A stretch of DNA of 64,000 nt from Roseiarcus sp963741405 (lineage in GTDB: Bacteria > Pseudomonadota > Alphaproteobacteria > Rhizobiales > Beijerinckiaceae): contig CAVUHX010000005.1 of the NCBI GenBank assembly GCA_963741405.1, forward strand, positions 86,105-150,104, given 5' to 3'. The notes under the pieces were generated by a model. That model saw only the letters and a program-made list of their open reading frames with translations, searched no databases and was not told the origin of the DNA. Positions 1-8,036 of the stretch are shown piece after piece (the stretch's first letter is position 1; every line of letters starts with the position of its first letter). A program made the position numbers and the translations under genes.

Positions 1-241
1 CGATCCGGCGCGCTTCCCGGATCCGGATACCTTCGAAGCCGCGCGGGACGCCAATTCCCACGTGACTTTCGGGGCCGGCATCCATTTCTGCGTCGGCGCG
101 CCGCTTGCGCGGCTCGAGATGGCGATCGCTTTGCCGATCCTGTTCGATCGCCTGCCGGGGCTGAGACTCATGGAGAAGCCGCGCTATCGCGACGCCTTCC
201 ATTTCCACGGGCTCGAGGCGCTGCGTGTAGCCTGGCGATAG
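1..241 (+). CDS. Cytochrome P450, C-terminal fragment (5' end outside window)
   Basis: The reading frame is open from base 2 to a TAG at 239-241 and gives about 79 residues. It carries the P450 haem-binding loop FGAGIHFCVGAPLAR, in which the Cys is the axial haem ligand, followed by the usual L-helix (LARLEMAIALPILFDRLPGL) and the C-terminal beta region. The enzyme would be a haem monooxygenase; the substrate cannot be judged because the N-terminal substrate-recognition part lies upstream of the window. The haem loop makes the family assignment secure. Confidence 0.93.
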   Translation, partial: DPARFPDPDTFEAARDANSHVTFGAGIHFCVGAPLARLEMAIALPILFDRLPGLRLMEKPRYRDAFHFHGLEALRVAWR

Positions 242-335
242 GCGCGGCCGTCCCATTTTCGCCATGCAAATGGATTCTTTGCGGCAGCGCCGACGGAGGG
301 TATAGGCGTCGGCGGTCGGCCGGTGGGCTCGGCCC

Positions 336-440
336 TTCTTCCCGCTCGCGGGGAGAAGGTGGCCCGAAGGGCCGGATGACGGGCGGCGCCAACGATTGGC
401 GTGCGGCCCAGTCCCTCATCCCGGCCCTCTCCGCGCAAGC
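336..440. repeat. Palindromic intergenic repeat (gagaaggtggcccgaagg family)
   Basis: The segment contains the core gagaaggtggcccgaagg followed by gccggatga, next to inverted ctctcc/ggagag arms (ctctccgcgcaagcgg then ggagag). The same core recurs at 38711-38758. It fills the gap between the P450 and the MBOAT gene, and reading through it would only add a non-homologous N-terminus to the MBOAT protein. It is probably a REP-like dispersed element; no coding role is seen. Confidence 0.6.
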
Positions 441-482
441 GGGGAGAGGGAGTCAAGCGAGCGAGGCGAAAGCGATTCCGGC

Positions 483-1886
483 ATGGTGTTTTCCTCGGTC
501 ACGTTCCTCTTTTATTTCCTGCCGATTTTCATCGCCTGTTACGTTCTTACGCCGACCATCGTCGGCAAAAACATCGTCACGCTGCTGTTTTCGCTCGTTT
601 TCTACGCCTGGGGCGAGCCGCGCTTCCTGCTGATCCTGCTGTTCGCCATCGTCTTCAACTACGTTGCGGCGATCGTGATCGACCGCAACGTCGAATCGCG
701 CCGGAAATGGGCGCTCGGCGTCGCCGTCGCGGTCAACCTCGCGGTGCTCGGCGTTTTCAAATACGCGAACTTCGTCACCGCGAATTTCGCCGCGCTCCTG
801 AAACCCCTAGGCTACGACTTCGGCCATACCAACATCGAGCTGCCGCTCGGCATTTCGTTCTTCACCTTCCACTGCCTCAGCTATATCATCGATGTCTACC
901 GCCGTCGTTTCCGCGCCAATCGCGACCCGGTCGACGTGGCGCTCTACATTTCGCTCTTTCCCCAGCTCGTCGCCGGCCCGATCGTCCGCTACAAGACGGT
1001 CGCGCGCCAACTCGACAGGCGCCGTCAGACGCTCGGTCGCGCCTCCGTCGGCGCGCGCATCTTCATCATCGGGCTGGCGCAAAAGGTGCTGATCGCCGAT
1101 GTCGTCGCCCCGCTGGCGCAGGTCGCCTTCGATCAGGTCCCGCATCGGACCATGCCCGAGGCGTGGATCGGGCTCCTGGCCTATACGGTCCAGATTTATT
1201 TCGATTTCGCCGGCTATTCCAACATGGCGATCGGGCTCGGCATCGTGCTGGGCTTCACCTTCCCGCGCAATTTCCAGTTGCCCTATACGTCGCTCTCGAT
1301 CACCGAATTCTGGCGGCGCTGGCACATGTCGTTGTCGTCGTGGCTGCGCGACTATCTCTACATCCCGCTCGGCGGCAATCGCGGCACGGATCTGAAGACC
1401 TACCGCAATCTCGTCACCGTGTTCGTGCTCTGTGGCGTTTGGCACGGCGCGAATTGGACCTTCGTGCTGTGGGGCTTCTGGCACGGCGCCTTCCTGGTCG
1501 TCGAGCGCCTCGGGCTGAAGAGGCGTCTCGCCCGCATTCCGGCCTGGGCGCGCTGGCTCTATGCGCTGCTCGCCGTGATGGGCGGGTGGGTGCTGTTCCG
1601 GGCCGCCGACCTGTCGACCGCGGTCGACTATTTTGCCAGCCTGATCGGCCGGAACGGCCTCGGCGATGTGAGTTTCGACATGCATGACGCGCTGAGCGAG
1701 CGGGCGATCGTGACCCTCATCATCGGCTGTGCGATCGCGGTCCTGCCGCGCTGGCTGCCGCGCGTTTCCGCCCCGCTGATCCTGCGCGCCGCCGCGGACA
1801 CGGGGTGGACCTTCGCCCTGCTCGTCTTTTCGATGATCACCGTCGCCTCGGGCGCCTACAGCCCGTTCCTCTATTTCAAGTTCTGA
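483..1886 (+). CDS. MBOAT-family O-acyltransferase (AlgI-like)
   Basis: The 467-residue polytopic membrane protein resembles AlgI/PatA-type acyltransferases, which move acetyl groups across the inner membrane for O-acetylation of exported polysaccharides. Family motifs are visible: YFDFAGYSNMAIGLG, the TEFWRRWHMSLSSWLRDY block, and WHGANW, whose His321 is the expected catalytic residue, then WGFWHG. I chose the ATG at 483 because the longer frame from 396 only translates the upstream palindromic repeat, while MVFSSVTFLFYFLP is a typical MBOAT N-terminus. The stop lies 1 nt before the first of three AlgJ-like genes, so the four genes very likely form one operon for acetylating an unidentified envelope glycan. 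Confidence 0.93.
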   Translation: MVFSSVTFLFYFLPIFIACYVLTPTIVGKNIVTLLFSLVFYAWGEPRFLLILLFAIVFNYVAAIVIDRNVESRRKWALGVAVAVNLAVLGVFKYANFVTANFAALLKPLGYDFGHTNIELPLGISFFTFHCLSYIIDVYRRRFRANRDPVDVALYISLFPQLVAGPIVRYKTVARQLDRRRQTLGRASVGARIFIIGLAQKVLIADVVAPLAQVAFDQVPHRTMPEAWIGLLAYTVQIYFDFAGYSNMAIGLGIVLGFTFPRNFQLPYTSLSITEFWRRWHMSLSSWLRDYLYIPLGGNRGTDLKTYRNLVTVFVLCGVWHGANWTFVLWGFWHGAFLVVERLGLKRRLARIPAWARWLYALLAVMGGWVLFRAADLSTAVDYFASLIGRNGLGDVSFDMHDALSERAIVTLIIGCAIAVLPRWLPRVSAPLILRAAADTGWTFALLVFSMITVASGAYSPFLYFKF

Positions 1887-1887
1887 C

Positions 1888-3012
1888 GTGGCGATGCTGT
1901 CTCGCCATCGCCGTTTTTTCGCTCTGGCCGCTTTCGCGCTGCTTGTGACCCCGCTCATCGTCGGCGTCGCGCTGCCGGACGGAGAGGCTTCGGTGCTGAA
2001 GGAAGGCCGGCGGCCCGCTCCGCCGCCGCCGCCGCCGGCAAGCTTCGCGGCCGCGCTGTCGCTGCCGGGCGAGATCGACGCCTATCTCAAGGATCGCTTC
2101 GGCCTGCGGCGCTTCCTGATCCGCGCCCACAAGGACCTGACCCGGCCGGTGCTGGCCTCGGGCGGCGGCCCGGTGCTGATCGGCCGCGACGGGCGGATGT
2201 TCTATCTGGGCGACGAGATGGTCCGACAAAGCGCCGGGCTCATCTTGCGCGACCAGAAGGTGTCCGACGTCGCCGACCTGCTCGCGCGGGTGAAAGCCGA
2301 GCTGGCGCGTCGCGGCGTCAGGCTTCTCGTCGCCACGCCGCCGAATTCCTCCACGATCTACCAGGACGATCTTCCGGTCTGGGCGCAGAACCACGGCAGG
2401 ACGACCGAGTACGACCTTCTTCTCCAGTTGCTCGCCGACCGCGGCGTAAAGACGGTCGACTTGAGGCCGGCGGTGATCGCCGCGCGAACCAGGGGAAACG
2501 TCTACCTTCTGCACGACACCCATTGGACCGATCGCGGCGCGCTGGCGGCGTTCAACGCCATCGCCGAGGCCGACGGCCATCCGGACTGGCGGCTCGACGC
2601 CGCCTCCGCTTTGGCGCCGTCGATCCAGCGCGAGGGCGGCGACCTTTTCCGCATGCTTGGGCTCGAGGATCGCGCGACGGAGACGGTCGAGGAGTTGAAG
2701 CTTCCCCCCAGGGGGAGATCGAAAGACATTTCGAGCGATGAGGCGCCGGACTACGTCCTGGAGTCGGACGAGCCGGGGCCGGCGATTCTTGTTCTCGGCG
2801 ACTCGTTCACCCGGCGATACTTCCCTCCCCTGATCTCGCAGCACGCCGGACGCGTGGTCTGGCTGCACTATCGGCACTGCGCGTTCGACTGGCGACTAAT
2901 CGAAGAGTATCGTCCTGACGAAGTCTGGTGGATGCCCACTGAGCGCGGGCTCTACTGCGAACCGGGTGCAAGCCCCCTCAACTTCCCCTCTCCCAATGCG
3001 GCGCTCCGATAG
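1888..3012 (+). CDS. AlgJ/AlgX-like SGNH acetyltransferase, paralogue 1
   Basis: The 374-residue protein has one N-terminal membrane anchor (FFALAAFALLVTPLIVGVAL), a proline-rich linker and a periplasmic SGNH-like domain. The AlgJ/AlgX catalytic signature is present: the Asp-x-His motif in HDTHWTD and the nucleophile Ser in LGDSFT. The family accepts acetyl groups from an MBOAT partner and passes them to a polysaccharide. GTG 1888 lies 1 nt after the MBOAT stop; ATG 1894 would give MLSRHRRFFA, which matches the starts of paralogues 2 and 3 (MLPRHRRWFA, MLKRHRRYFA). The C-terminus keeps the shared ending with PDEVWWMPTERGLYC. Confidence 0.88.
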   Translation: MAMLSRHRRFFALAAFALLVTPLIVGVALPDGEASVLKEGRRPAPPPPPPASFAAALSLPGEIDAYLKDRFGLRRFLIRAHKDLTRPVLASGGGPVLIGRDGRMFYLGDEMVRQSAGLILRDQKVSDVADLLARVKAELARRGVRLLVATPPNSSTIYQDDLPVWAQNHGRTTEYDLLLQLLADRGVKTVDLRPAVIAARTRGNVYLLHDTHWTDRGALAAFNAIAEADGHPDWRLDAASALAPSIQREGGDLFRMLGLEDRATETVEELKLPPRGRSKDISSDEAPDYVLESDEPGPAILVLGDSFTRRYFPPLISQHAGRVVWLHYRHCAFDWRLIEEYRPDEVWWMPTERGLYCEPGASPLNFPSPNAALR

Positions 3013-3100
3013 CATGACACTCCCGCCGACATCGCCTCCGGCGATCGCAGACATCCCGGTCGCAAGCCGTCGGCGCGTCCCGATGACCGCCCGAGCCGGA

Positions 3101-4201
3101 ATGCTGCCTCGCCATCGGCGCTGGTTCGCTGCGCTGAGCTTTCTCCTGCTCGCGACTCCGTTGACATGGGGCATCGTCCGCCCGGATAGCCCGGAGCTTA
3201 TCCTGAAGGAAGGACGCCGGGCCGCCGCCGCGCCACCGGCCCCTGTGACGCTTACCGACTGGTTTGCCCTTCCACCGCAGATCGACTCCTACCTCAAGGA
3301 TCGCTTCGGCCTTCGCAGTGCGATGATCCGCCTGCACAAAGACCTGACTCGTCCCGTGTTTCAGAAAGTCAATCCATACATCCTGATCGGCCGCGATGGG
3401 CGCATGTTCTACCTCGGTAACGAGATGGTCCGCCAAAGCGCGGGTCTTGTCGTCAGGGACCAGAAAGTTGCGGAATCCGTGCAACTCCTCGTCTCTATTC
3501 GCAATGCGCTGGCGAAGCGGCGCGTCGGCTTTTTGGTGACCGTGCCGCCAAATTCATCGACAATCTACCAGGACGATCTTCCAGTCTGGGCGCAAAACAA
3601 GGGAAGGCAAACGGAATACGATCTTTTCCTCGAGAATCTGAAAGCGCGCGGAGTCAGGACGGTCGACCTGCGACCGGCTCTGGCCGAAGTGCGCAAGACT
3701 GACGAAGCTTACCTGCTCTACGACGCGCACTGGACGCCGCGCGCGGCGATCGCCGGATTCAACGCGGTCGTCGAGGCGGACGGCCACCCGGCTTGGCGGA
3801 TCGATCCGGCGACGGCGCTCGGTCCGCCGGCGGAGAGAAAGGGAGGCGACGTCGCCCGCATCATGGGGGTGCAGGACGAGGTCGCGGAAATGGCTGAGCC
3901 GTTCGTTCTCGACGCGACAGGGACCGACGAGGCGATTTCCCCGGGGGCGATGCCGGATCATGTCATCACCACCGGAAGGCCCGGCCCGGCCGTCATGGTG
4001 ATCGGCGATTCGTTCACCGCGGGCTATTTCCCGCTCATGCTGTCCCAGCATGTCGGTCGCGCGATCTGGGTGCATCATCATGAATGCGGTTTCGACTGGA
4101 AGCTGATCGACAAGCTTCGCCCGGACGAGGTGTGGTGGGCGCCGACCGAGCGATTCCTGGTGTGCGATCCCGGCGCTCGCCCCGCCGGCTTCGCCGGCTG
4201 A
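3101..4201 (+). CDS. AlgJ/AlgX-like SGNH acetyltransferase, paralogue 2
   Basis: This is a second copy of the same architecture, about 366 residues, with an N-terminal membrane segment, the Asp-x-His motif (YDAHWTPR) and the Ser motif (IGDSFTAGYF). The frame is open upstream to 2966, overlapping paralogue 1, with further ATGs at 3014 and 3083. I chose 3101 because MLPRHRRWFA aligns with the N-termini of the other two copies. Its codon use is somewhat less GC-rich at third positions than in paralogue 3, which suggests an older duplication or a separate origin. It presumably works with the MBOAT protein at 483-1886. Confidence 0.86.
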   Translation: MLPRHRRWFAALSFLLLATPLTWGIVRPDSPELILKEGRRAAAAPPAPVTLTDWFALPPQIDSYLKDRFGLRSAMIRLHKDLTRPVFQKVNPYILIGRDGRMFYLGNEMVRQSAGLVVRDQKVAESVQLLVSIRNALAKRRVGFLVTVPPNSSTIYQDDLPVWAQNKGRQTEYDLFLENLKARGVRTVDLRPALAEVRKTDEAYLLYDAHWTPRAAIAGFNAVVEADGHPAWRIDPATALGPPAERKGGDVARIMGVQDEVAEMAEPFVLDATGTDEAISPGAMPDHVITTGRPGPAVMVIGDSFTAGYFPLMLSQHVGRAIWVHHHECGFDWKLIDKLRPDEVWWAPTERFLVCDPGARPAGFAG

Positions 4202-4248
4202 GCGGCGATGGGCGATTCGCTCCGCGCCATCGCCTTGCCTGAGCGGCG

Positions 4249-5346
4249 ATGCTGAAGCGCCACCGCCGATATTTCGCCGTCCTGGCGTTTTTCATGCTCG
4301 CAACGCCCGTGATCGTCGGCCTCGTTGCGCCCGACAGTCCTGCGACTGTGCTCAAGGAGGGACGCAGGCTCGCGCCTGCGCCGCGCCTGCCCGCGACCGG
4401 AGCCGACTGGCTGGAATTGCCGACCGCGCTCGACGCCTATCTCAAGGACCATTTCGGCCTGCGGCAGGCGCTCATCCGCGCTCACACCGATCTGACCAAG
4501 CCGATGCTCGGCATGGGCGACAGTTCCGTGCTCGTCGGCCGCGACGGGCGGATGTTCTATCTCGGCGAGGAGGCGGTGCGGCAGAGCGCCGGCCTGGTCC
4601 TGCGCGATCAGAGGGTGGCCGACGCGGTCGACCTGATCGCAGCGATGCGGGACGATCTCGCCCGCCGCGGAATCCGCTTCCTCGTCGCCTCTCCGCCGAA
4701 CGCCTCGACCGTCTACCAGGACGACCTGCCGGGCTGGGCGCAGAACCGGGGCCGGCAAACCGAATACGCTCTCTTTCTGGCGGGCCTCACGGCGCGCGGC
4801 GTCACGACGATCGACCTCAGGCCGGTCATGGCCGAGGCCCGGTCCACCGGGGCGGCCTATTTCCGTCACGATTCGCACTGGACGGCGCGCGGCGCGCTGA
4901 TGGCCTTTAACGCCGTCGTCGAGGCCGACGGCCGTCCCGACTGGCGGCTCGATCCCTCGGCGGCGCTGACGGCCCCCGCGCCGCACCCAGGCGGCGATCT
5001 GGCGCGGCTGCTCGGGCTGCAGGACAGCGCGACCGAGGAGGCTGAGGAGCTCAGGCTGCCGCTCGGTCAAAAGACGCTGCTGACGTCGGATCCATACGGC
5101 GACTACGTTCAGTCGTCCGGCAGGGCGGGGCCGACGATCATGATCATCGGCGATTCGTTCACCGGGGCCCATATCGAGCCGATGCTGCTTCAGCACGCCG
5201 GACGCGTCGTCTGGCTGGCCTCCGAGCACTGCGGCTTCGACTGGTCGGCGATCGACCGGTTCCGGCCGGACGAGGTGTGGTGGATGCCGAACGAGCGGTT
5301 TCTCATCTGCGATCCGGGCGTCCGCCCGCGCGGTTTTGTCGGCTAG
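4249..5346 (+). CDS. AlgJ/AlgX-like SGNH acetyltransferase, paralogue 3
   Basis: This is the third intact copy, 365 residues, starting MLKRHRRYFAVLAF, with the same N-terminal anchor, HDSHWTAR (Asp-x-His) and IGDSFTGAH (Ser nucleophile), and the ending VRPRGFVG. The string tgagcggcgatg occurs at the end of paralogue 2 and again just before this start, suggesting duplication in register. It is the closest relative of the degenerate fourth copy at 5640-5924. The pathway role is inferred from the neighbouring MBOAT; which polymer is acetylated is unknown. Confidence 0.88.
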   Translation: MLKRHRRYFAVLAFFMLATPVIVGLVAPDSPATVLKEGRRLAPAPRLPATGADWLELPTALDAYLKDHFGLRQALIRAHTDLTKPMLGMGDSSVLVGRDGRMFYLGEEAVRQSAGLVLRDQRVADAVDLIAAMRDDLARRGIRFLVASPPNASTVYQDDLPGWAQNRGRQTEYALFLAGLTARGVTTIDLRPVMAEARSTGAAYFRHDSHWTARGALMAFNAVVEADGRPDWRLDPSAALTAPAPHPGGDLARLLGLQDSATEEAEELRLPLGQKTLLTSDPYGDYVQSSGRAGPTIMIIGDSFTGAHIEPMLLQHAGRVVWLASEHCGFDWSAIDRFRPDEVWWMPNERFLICDPGVRPRGFVG

Positions 5347-5370
5347 CGTCGTGACTCCAGAGCGAGGCCG

Positions 5371-5550
5371 AATTCCCTGCCAGCAGGGAAAAATGCAGGG
5401 AGTTTCGCCCATTTCGGCCGATTGGTGAAAAATCGCCCCAGAAAGCCTAATGATTCGAGGCGGTTCCACGAAAATTCCCTACGCGGCCGAACAGGGAATT
5501 AATTCGGCCCATCAGGGAACGAAAGTTCCCTGTTCCGCCGAAAACAGGGA
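5371..5550. repeat. Cluster of TTCCCTG/CAGGGAA palindromes
   Basis: At least four inverted TTCCCTG/CAGGGAA pairs are packed here: about 5372-5389, 5474-5498, 5512-5532 and 5526-5550. They are mixed with AATTCGGCC-like strings. The segment has no plausible ORF and sits between the third AlgJ-like gene and the dead fourth copy. AGGGAA-rich palindromic elements are, from memory, common in intergenic DNA of Hyphomicrobiales; their function is unclear. Confidence 0.6.
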
Positions 5551-5639
5551 CAACTCGCGTATGACAAGCTGCGTCAGCCCGGTTGGCCGGCTCGTCCGTC
5601 GTCAGTAATTTGGTAAAATCCGAATGTCGCGAGCGCGCC

Positions 5640-5924
5640 CCGCCGCCGGGCGAGAAGACGCTGCTGACGGGGGACCCGTACGGCGATTAGTCGTCCGGCA
5701 AGCCGGGGCCGACGATCATGATCATCGGCGATTTGTTCACCGGCGCCCATCTCGAGCCCATGCTGCTCGAGCATGCAAGACGCGTCGTCTGGCTCGCCTC
5801 CCAGCACTGCGGCCTCGACTGGTCGGCGATTGGCCGCTTCCGTCCTGACCAGGTGTGGCGGATGCCGAACGAGCGGTTTCTCATCTGCGATACGGGCGTC
5901 CGCCCGCGCGACTTTGCGGGGTAG
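5640..5924 (+). pseudogene. Degenerate fourth AlgJ-like copy (C-terminal part only)
   Basis: The stretch aligns with the last third of paralogue 3: gacgctgctgacg, the pair of atcatg repeats, then GAHLEPMLLEHARRVVWLAS and the tail VRPRDFAG. It is dead for three visible reasons. The first two thirds are missing; a TAG interrupts the frame (ggcgattagtcg); and the Ser nucleophile motif GDSFT has become GDLFT. An IS element is inserted within a few bases of its 3' end. It documents past copy-number change of this family. Confidence 0.85.
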
Positions 5925-5927
5925 GGT
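5911..5927. repeat. 17-bp direct repeat, left of IS
   Basis: The sequence actttgcggggtagggt is the 3' end of the AlgJ-like pseudogene (encoding FAG and stop) plus five bases. It is identical to 7456-7472 on the other side of the IS. It may be a target-site duplication or a leftover tail of yet another AlgJ-like copy. Confidence 0.7.
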
Positions 5928-7455
5928 GTCCGTAGCTCGTCAACCTGTCGTGTTTTTGTAGCGCATGATGTGGCGTCTTCGGGTTGATGTTCGAAGCGGG
6001 TCGGAAGCCGCGGACGGCCCGGCTCGAGAGGAGGATGCTGCGTCGATCATCTCCGGGTTGGGTTTGGGCTGTTTCCTTGTTCGGCTGGGCGGCCGTTTCC
6101 TCGTCCCGGCCTGCGCAGCGGAATTGGCGTCGCGCGCAGGGGCGGTCAAGGATGCGCGCAAGCGCGCCCGACAGGGCTTGTCCTTGACGGCCCCGAGCAC
6201 GACGCCAGACTTGGGCGCAGTCGGGACGCGGAGGACTCCCTCGGCGTCGTAGTCGGCGAGCCGATGCGGGCCGAGGAACACAGCGCAGGCTCCGTCGGGG
6301 TACTCGTGCACCCGCAACCTGCGCCCTGACGAAATGCGGGCGCAGGCGGCTCTCCGGCAGTTGCAGGCGCCTTGCGTTCCAGGCGACGGTGTTGTCGCCG
6401 GCGACCGTGCGCTCCTCGACGACGCAGAGGATCTCGCGCCACATCTCCTTGGCGTCGGGGACGAAGGCCGAGCCTTCCTGCTCGGGGTCGACGGCGAAGC
6501 GGGCGTTGTGCTCGGCGATGTAATGGCTCTTCAGCCAGGCGTTGGCCGCCTCGACGGTCTCGATCCCGGCCAGCCGCAGCTCCTTGGGGAGCCGGTCCTG
6601 CAGGGTGGCGAACAGCCGCTCGGAGCGTCCCCGCGCCTGTGGCGAATAGGCGGCGATGTGCTCGATCCCCAGATGCGCCAGAGCCCGCCCGACCTGCGTC
6701 TGGACCGTGCCCGAGACTTTCCCGCCGGCCTCCGGGGTATGAAAGTAATGGCTGCCGCGGTCGGTGTAGAGCGCACAGAACAGGCCGCGCTCGCCGATCA
6801 CCTCGCGCAAGGCCTCAAAGGTCGAGGCCGTTCCCTCCTCTTCGACGAGGATCATCGAGTAGATCTCGCTCGTGGCGTCGTCCATGGTGACGATCAGGTC
6901 CATCGAGGGCCTGCCCTCGACCCACACGTGCCGCGACCCGTCCTGATGCAGCATCATGCCGCGCATCGGCCGGCGCGGCCGCTTCTTGCGGTGCGCCGAG
7001 CGCTTGGGCGCCGGCCTGACCAGCCCGGCCCTGTGCAGGCAAAGCTTCGTCACGGTGTAGCCAAGCGTGTAATTGTGGCGCTTGGTCAGCTGCTCGTGGA
7101 AATGCCTGACCGTGAAGTCGGCGTACTTGTCCCGGTAGAGCCCGAGCATCCGCTCGACCTCCTCCTCCGGCGCACGCCGCGGCGACGGCGCGCCGCGCCG
7201 ATCGACCAGCCCAGCCTCGCCGTCCGCCTCGTAGCGCTCTCTCCATCGCTGGAAAGAGCGAACGCTCATCCCCAACAGCTCCGCCGCCGTCTCCTGTGTC
7301 ATCTCTCCCGAGTCCCAGCGGTCCAAAATCGTCGAAAACCGCATCTTCCGTATTCCCTCGCGAATGTGCGCCGTGTCCATCAAGGCCCTCCAGGGCCTCC
7401 AAAAAACACGACACTTCACGAGCTACGAAATCACGTCACTCCATCTGCTAGCGAC
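5928..7455. mobile_element. ISNCY-type insertion sequence
   Basis: The element of about 1.5 kb holds one transposase gene on the minus strand. Imperfect terminal inverted repeats are visible: cgtagctcgtcaacctgtcg at 5931 onward, against the reverse complement of 7402-7428, about 24 of 27 matching. The 17-mer actttgcggggtagggt lies on both sides (5911-5927 and 7456-7472). The left copy is 3 nt from its inverted repeat but the right one is 27 nt away, so the exact ends are uncertain. IS1202/ISNCY relatives are known for unusually long target duplications. Confidence 0.75.
5940..7380 (-). pseudogene. ISNCY-family transposase, frameshifted
   Basis: The N-terminal part has a helix-turn-helix (ELLGMSVRSFQRWRERYEAD), then the DDE integrase core: LIVTMDDATSEIYS, YTDRGSHYFHTPEAGG and HIAAYSPQARGRSERLF. 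After HFVRAQV, near 6320, the frame breaks by one base. The C-terminal beta domain (RVHEYPDGACAVFLGPHRL) continues in another frame to 5940. The start at 7380 (MDTAHIREGIRKMRFS) fits the family. With a single frameshift the protein is either recently inactivated or the base is a sequencing error. Confidence 0.85.
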
Positions 7456-7472
7456 AACTTTGCGGGGTAGGG
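7456..7472. repeat. 17-bp direct repeat, right of IS
   Basis: This is an exact copy of 5911-5927. In one frame it reads DNFAG and stop, reminiscent of the RDFAG end of the AlgJ-like proteins, so it could also be a remnant gene tail rather than a target duplication. Confidence 0.7.
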
Positions 7473-7531
7473 TTGCTCCCGCCTGGCGCGCCGTCTTATC
7501 CTCCCCTGCGAAGCGGGCGACGGGGACCGAA

Positions 7532-7939
7532 GGCCGGTGGAGGGGGAAGGACGAGACTTATGAGAGCGCCGCGAGACGCCATTGCCGCAGCCCGAAAGCT
7601 TCGCCGCGCGCTTTCCGCCCCCGAGGCAATGCTTTGGAGCCGGCTGAGGGCGCGGGCGCCCGCAATGCCGGCGTTCCGTCGCCGGCATCCGATCGGGCCT
7701 TACGTGCTCGACTTCTATTGCGCCAACGCGCGCCTCGCGGTTGAGATCGACGGGAGGAGCCACGAGGTCGAGAACCGCCCGCAACGGGACGCGCGGCGCG
7801 ACGCATCGCTTCGCGCGCAGGGCGTGACGGTGCGGCGGATACCAGCCGCCGAGGTCCTCTCCGGCGTCGACAACGCGGCCGACGGGATCATGCGCCACGC
7901 CATGGCAATGATCGCGGCAAGCGGCCCCCTCCACCGGCC
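7532..7939. repeat. Inverted repeat flanking the DUF559 gene
   Basis: The 15-mer ggccggtggaggggg at 7532-7546 has its perfect reverse complement at 7925-7939. Outside these arms lie further related strings (cctcccctgcgaagcgg at about 7500; ctcccccgcaagcggggg at about 7991). The arms enclose most of the DUF559 coding sequence, and the right-hand repeat is translated as the protein's low-complexity tail. Confidence 0.6.
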
Positions 7940-8033
7940 ACATAGCCCGTCGAAAGACGGGCGTCTTTCGACGTCCTATGAGGCCGGTCCCCCTCCCCCG
8001 CAAGCGGGGGAGGATGGCGCCTCGCGAGCGTAG
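7560..8033 (+). CDS. DUF559 domain protein (endonuclease-like fold)
   Basis: The 157-residue protein carries the DUF559 signature: a basic helix (AARKLRRALSAPEAMLWSRL), FRRRHPIGPYVLDFYC and LAVEIDGRSHE. DUF559 is related to the PD-(D/E)XK/very-short-patch-repair nuclease fold, and the Asp and the Glu-x-Asp pair seen here match the expected metal-binding positions. No activity is proven for most members. The last 40 or so residues are encoded by an intergenic repeat and are probably not part of the ancestral protein. ATG 7560 gives the normal N-terminus; the upstream extension is repeat sequence. Confidence 0.85.
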   Translation: MRAPRDAIAAARKLRRALSAPEAMLWSRLRARAPAMPAFRRRHPIGPYVLDFYCANARLAVEIDGRSHEVENRPQRDARRDASLRAQGVTVRRIPAAEVLSGVDNAADGIMRHAMAMIAASGPLHRPHSPSKDGRLSTSYEAGPPPPQAGEDGASRA

Positions 8034-8036
8034 ACG

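Noticed and set aside
1876..2877. 333-codon minus-strand ORF
   Set aside because: It is a shadow of AlgJ-like paralogue 1; no motif and no ribosome site.
4078..5469. 463-codon minus-strand ORF
   Set aside because: It is antisense to AlgJ-like paralogue 3, which has clear motifs; long antisense frames are common at this GC content and the translation is Arg/Pro-rich without similarity.
6334..7470. 378-codon plus-strand ORF across the IS
   Set aside because: It is antisense to the transposase, whose DDE motifs are explicit.
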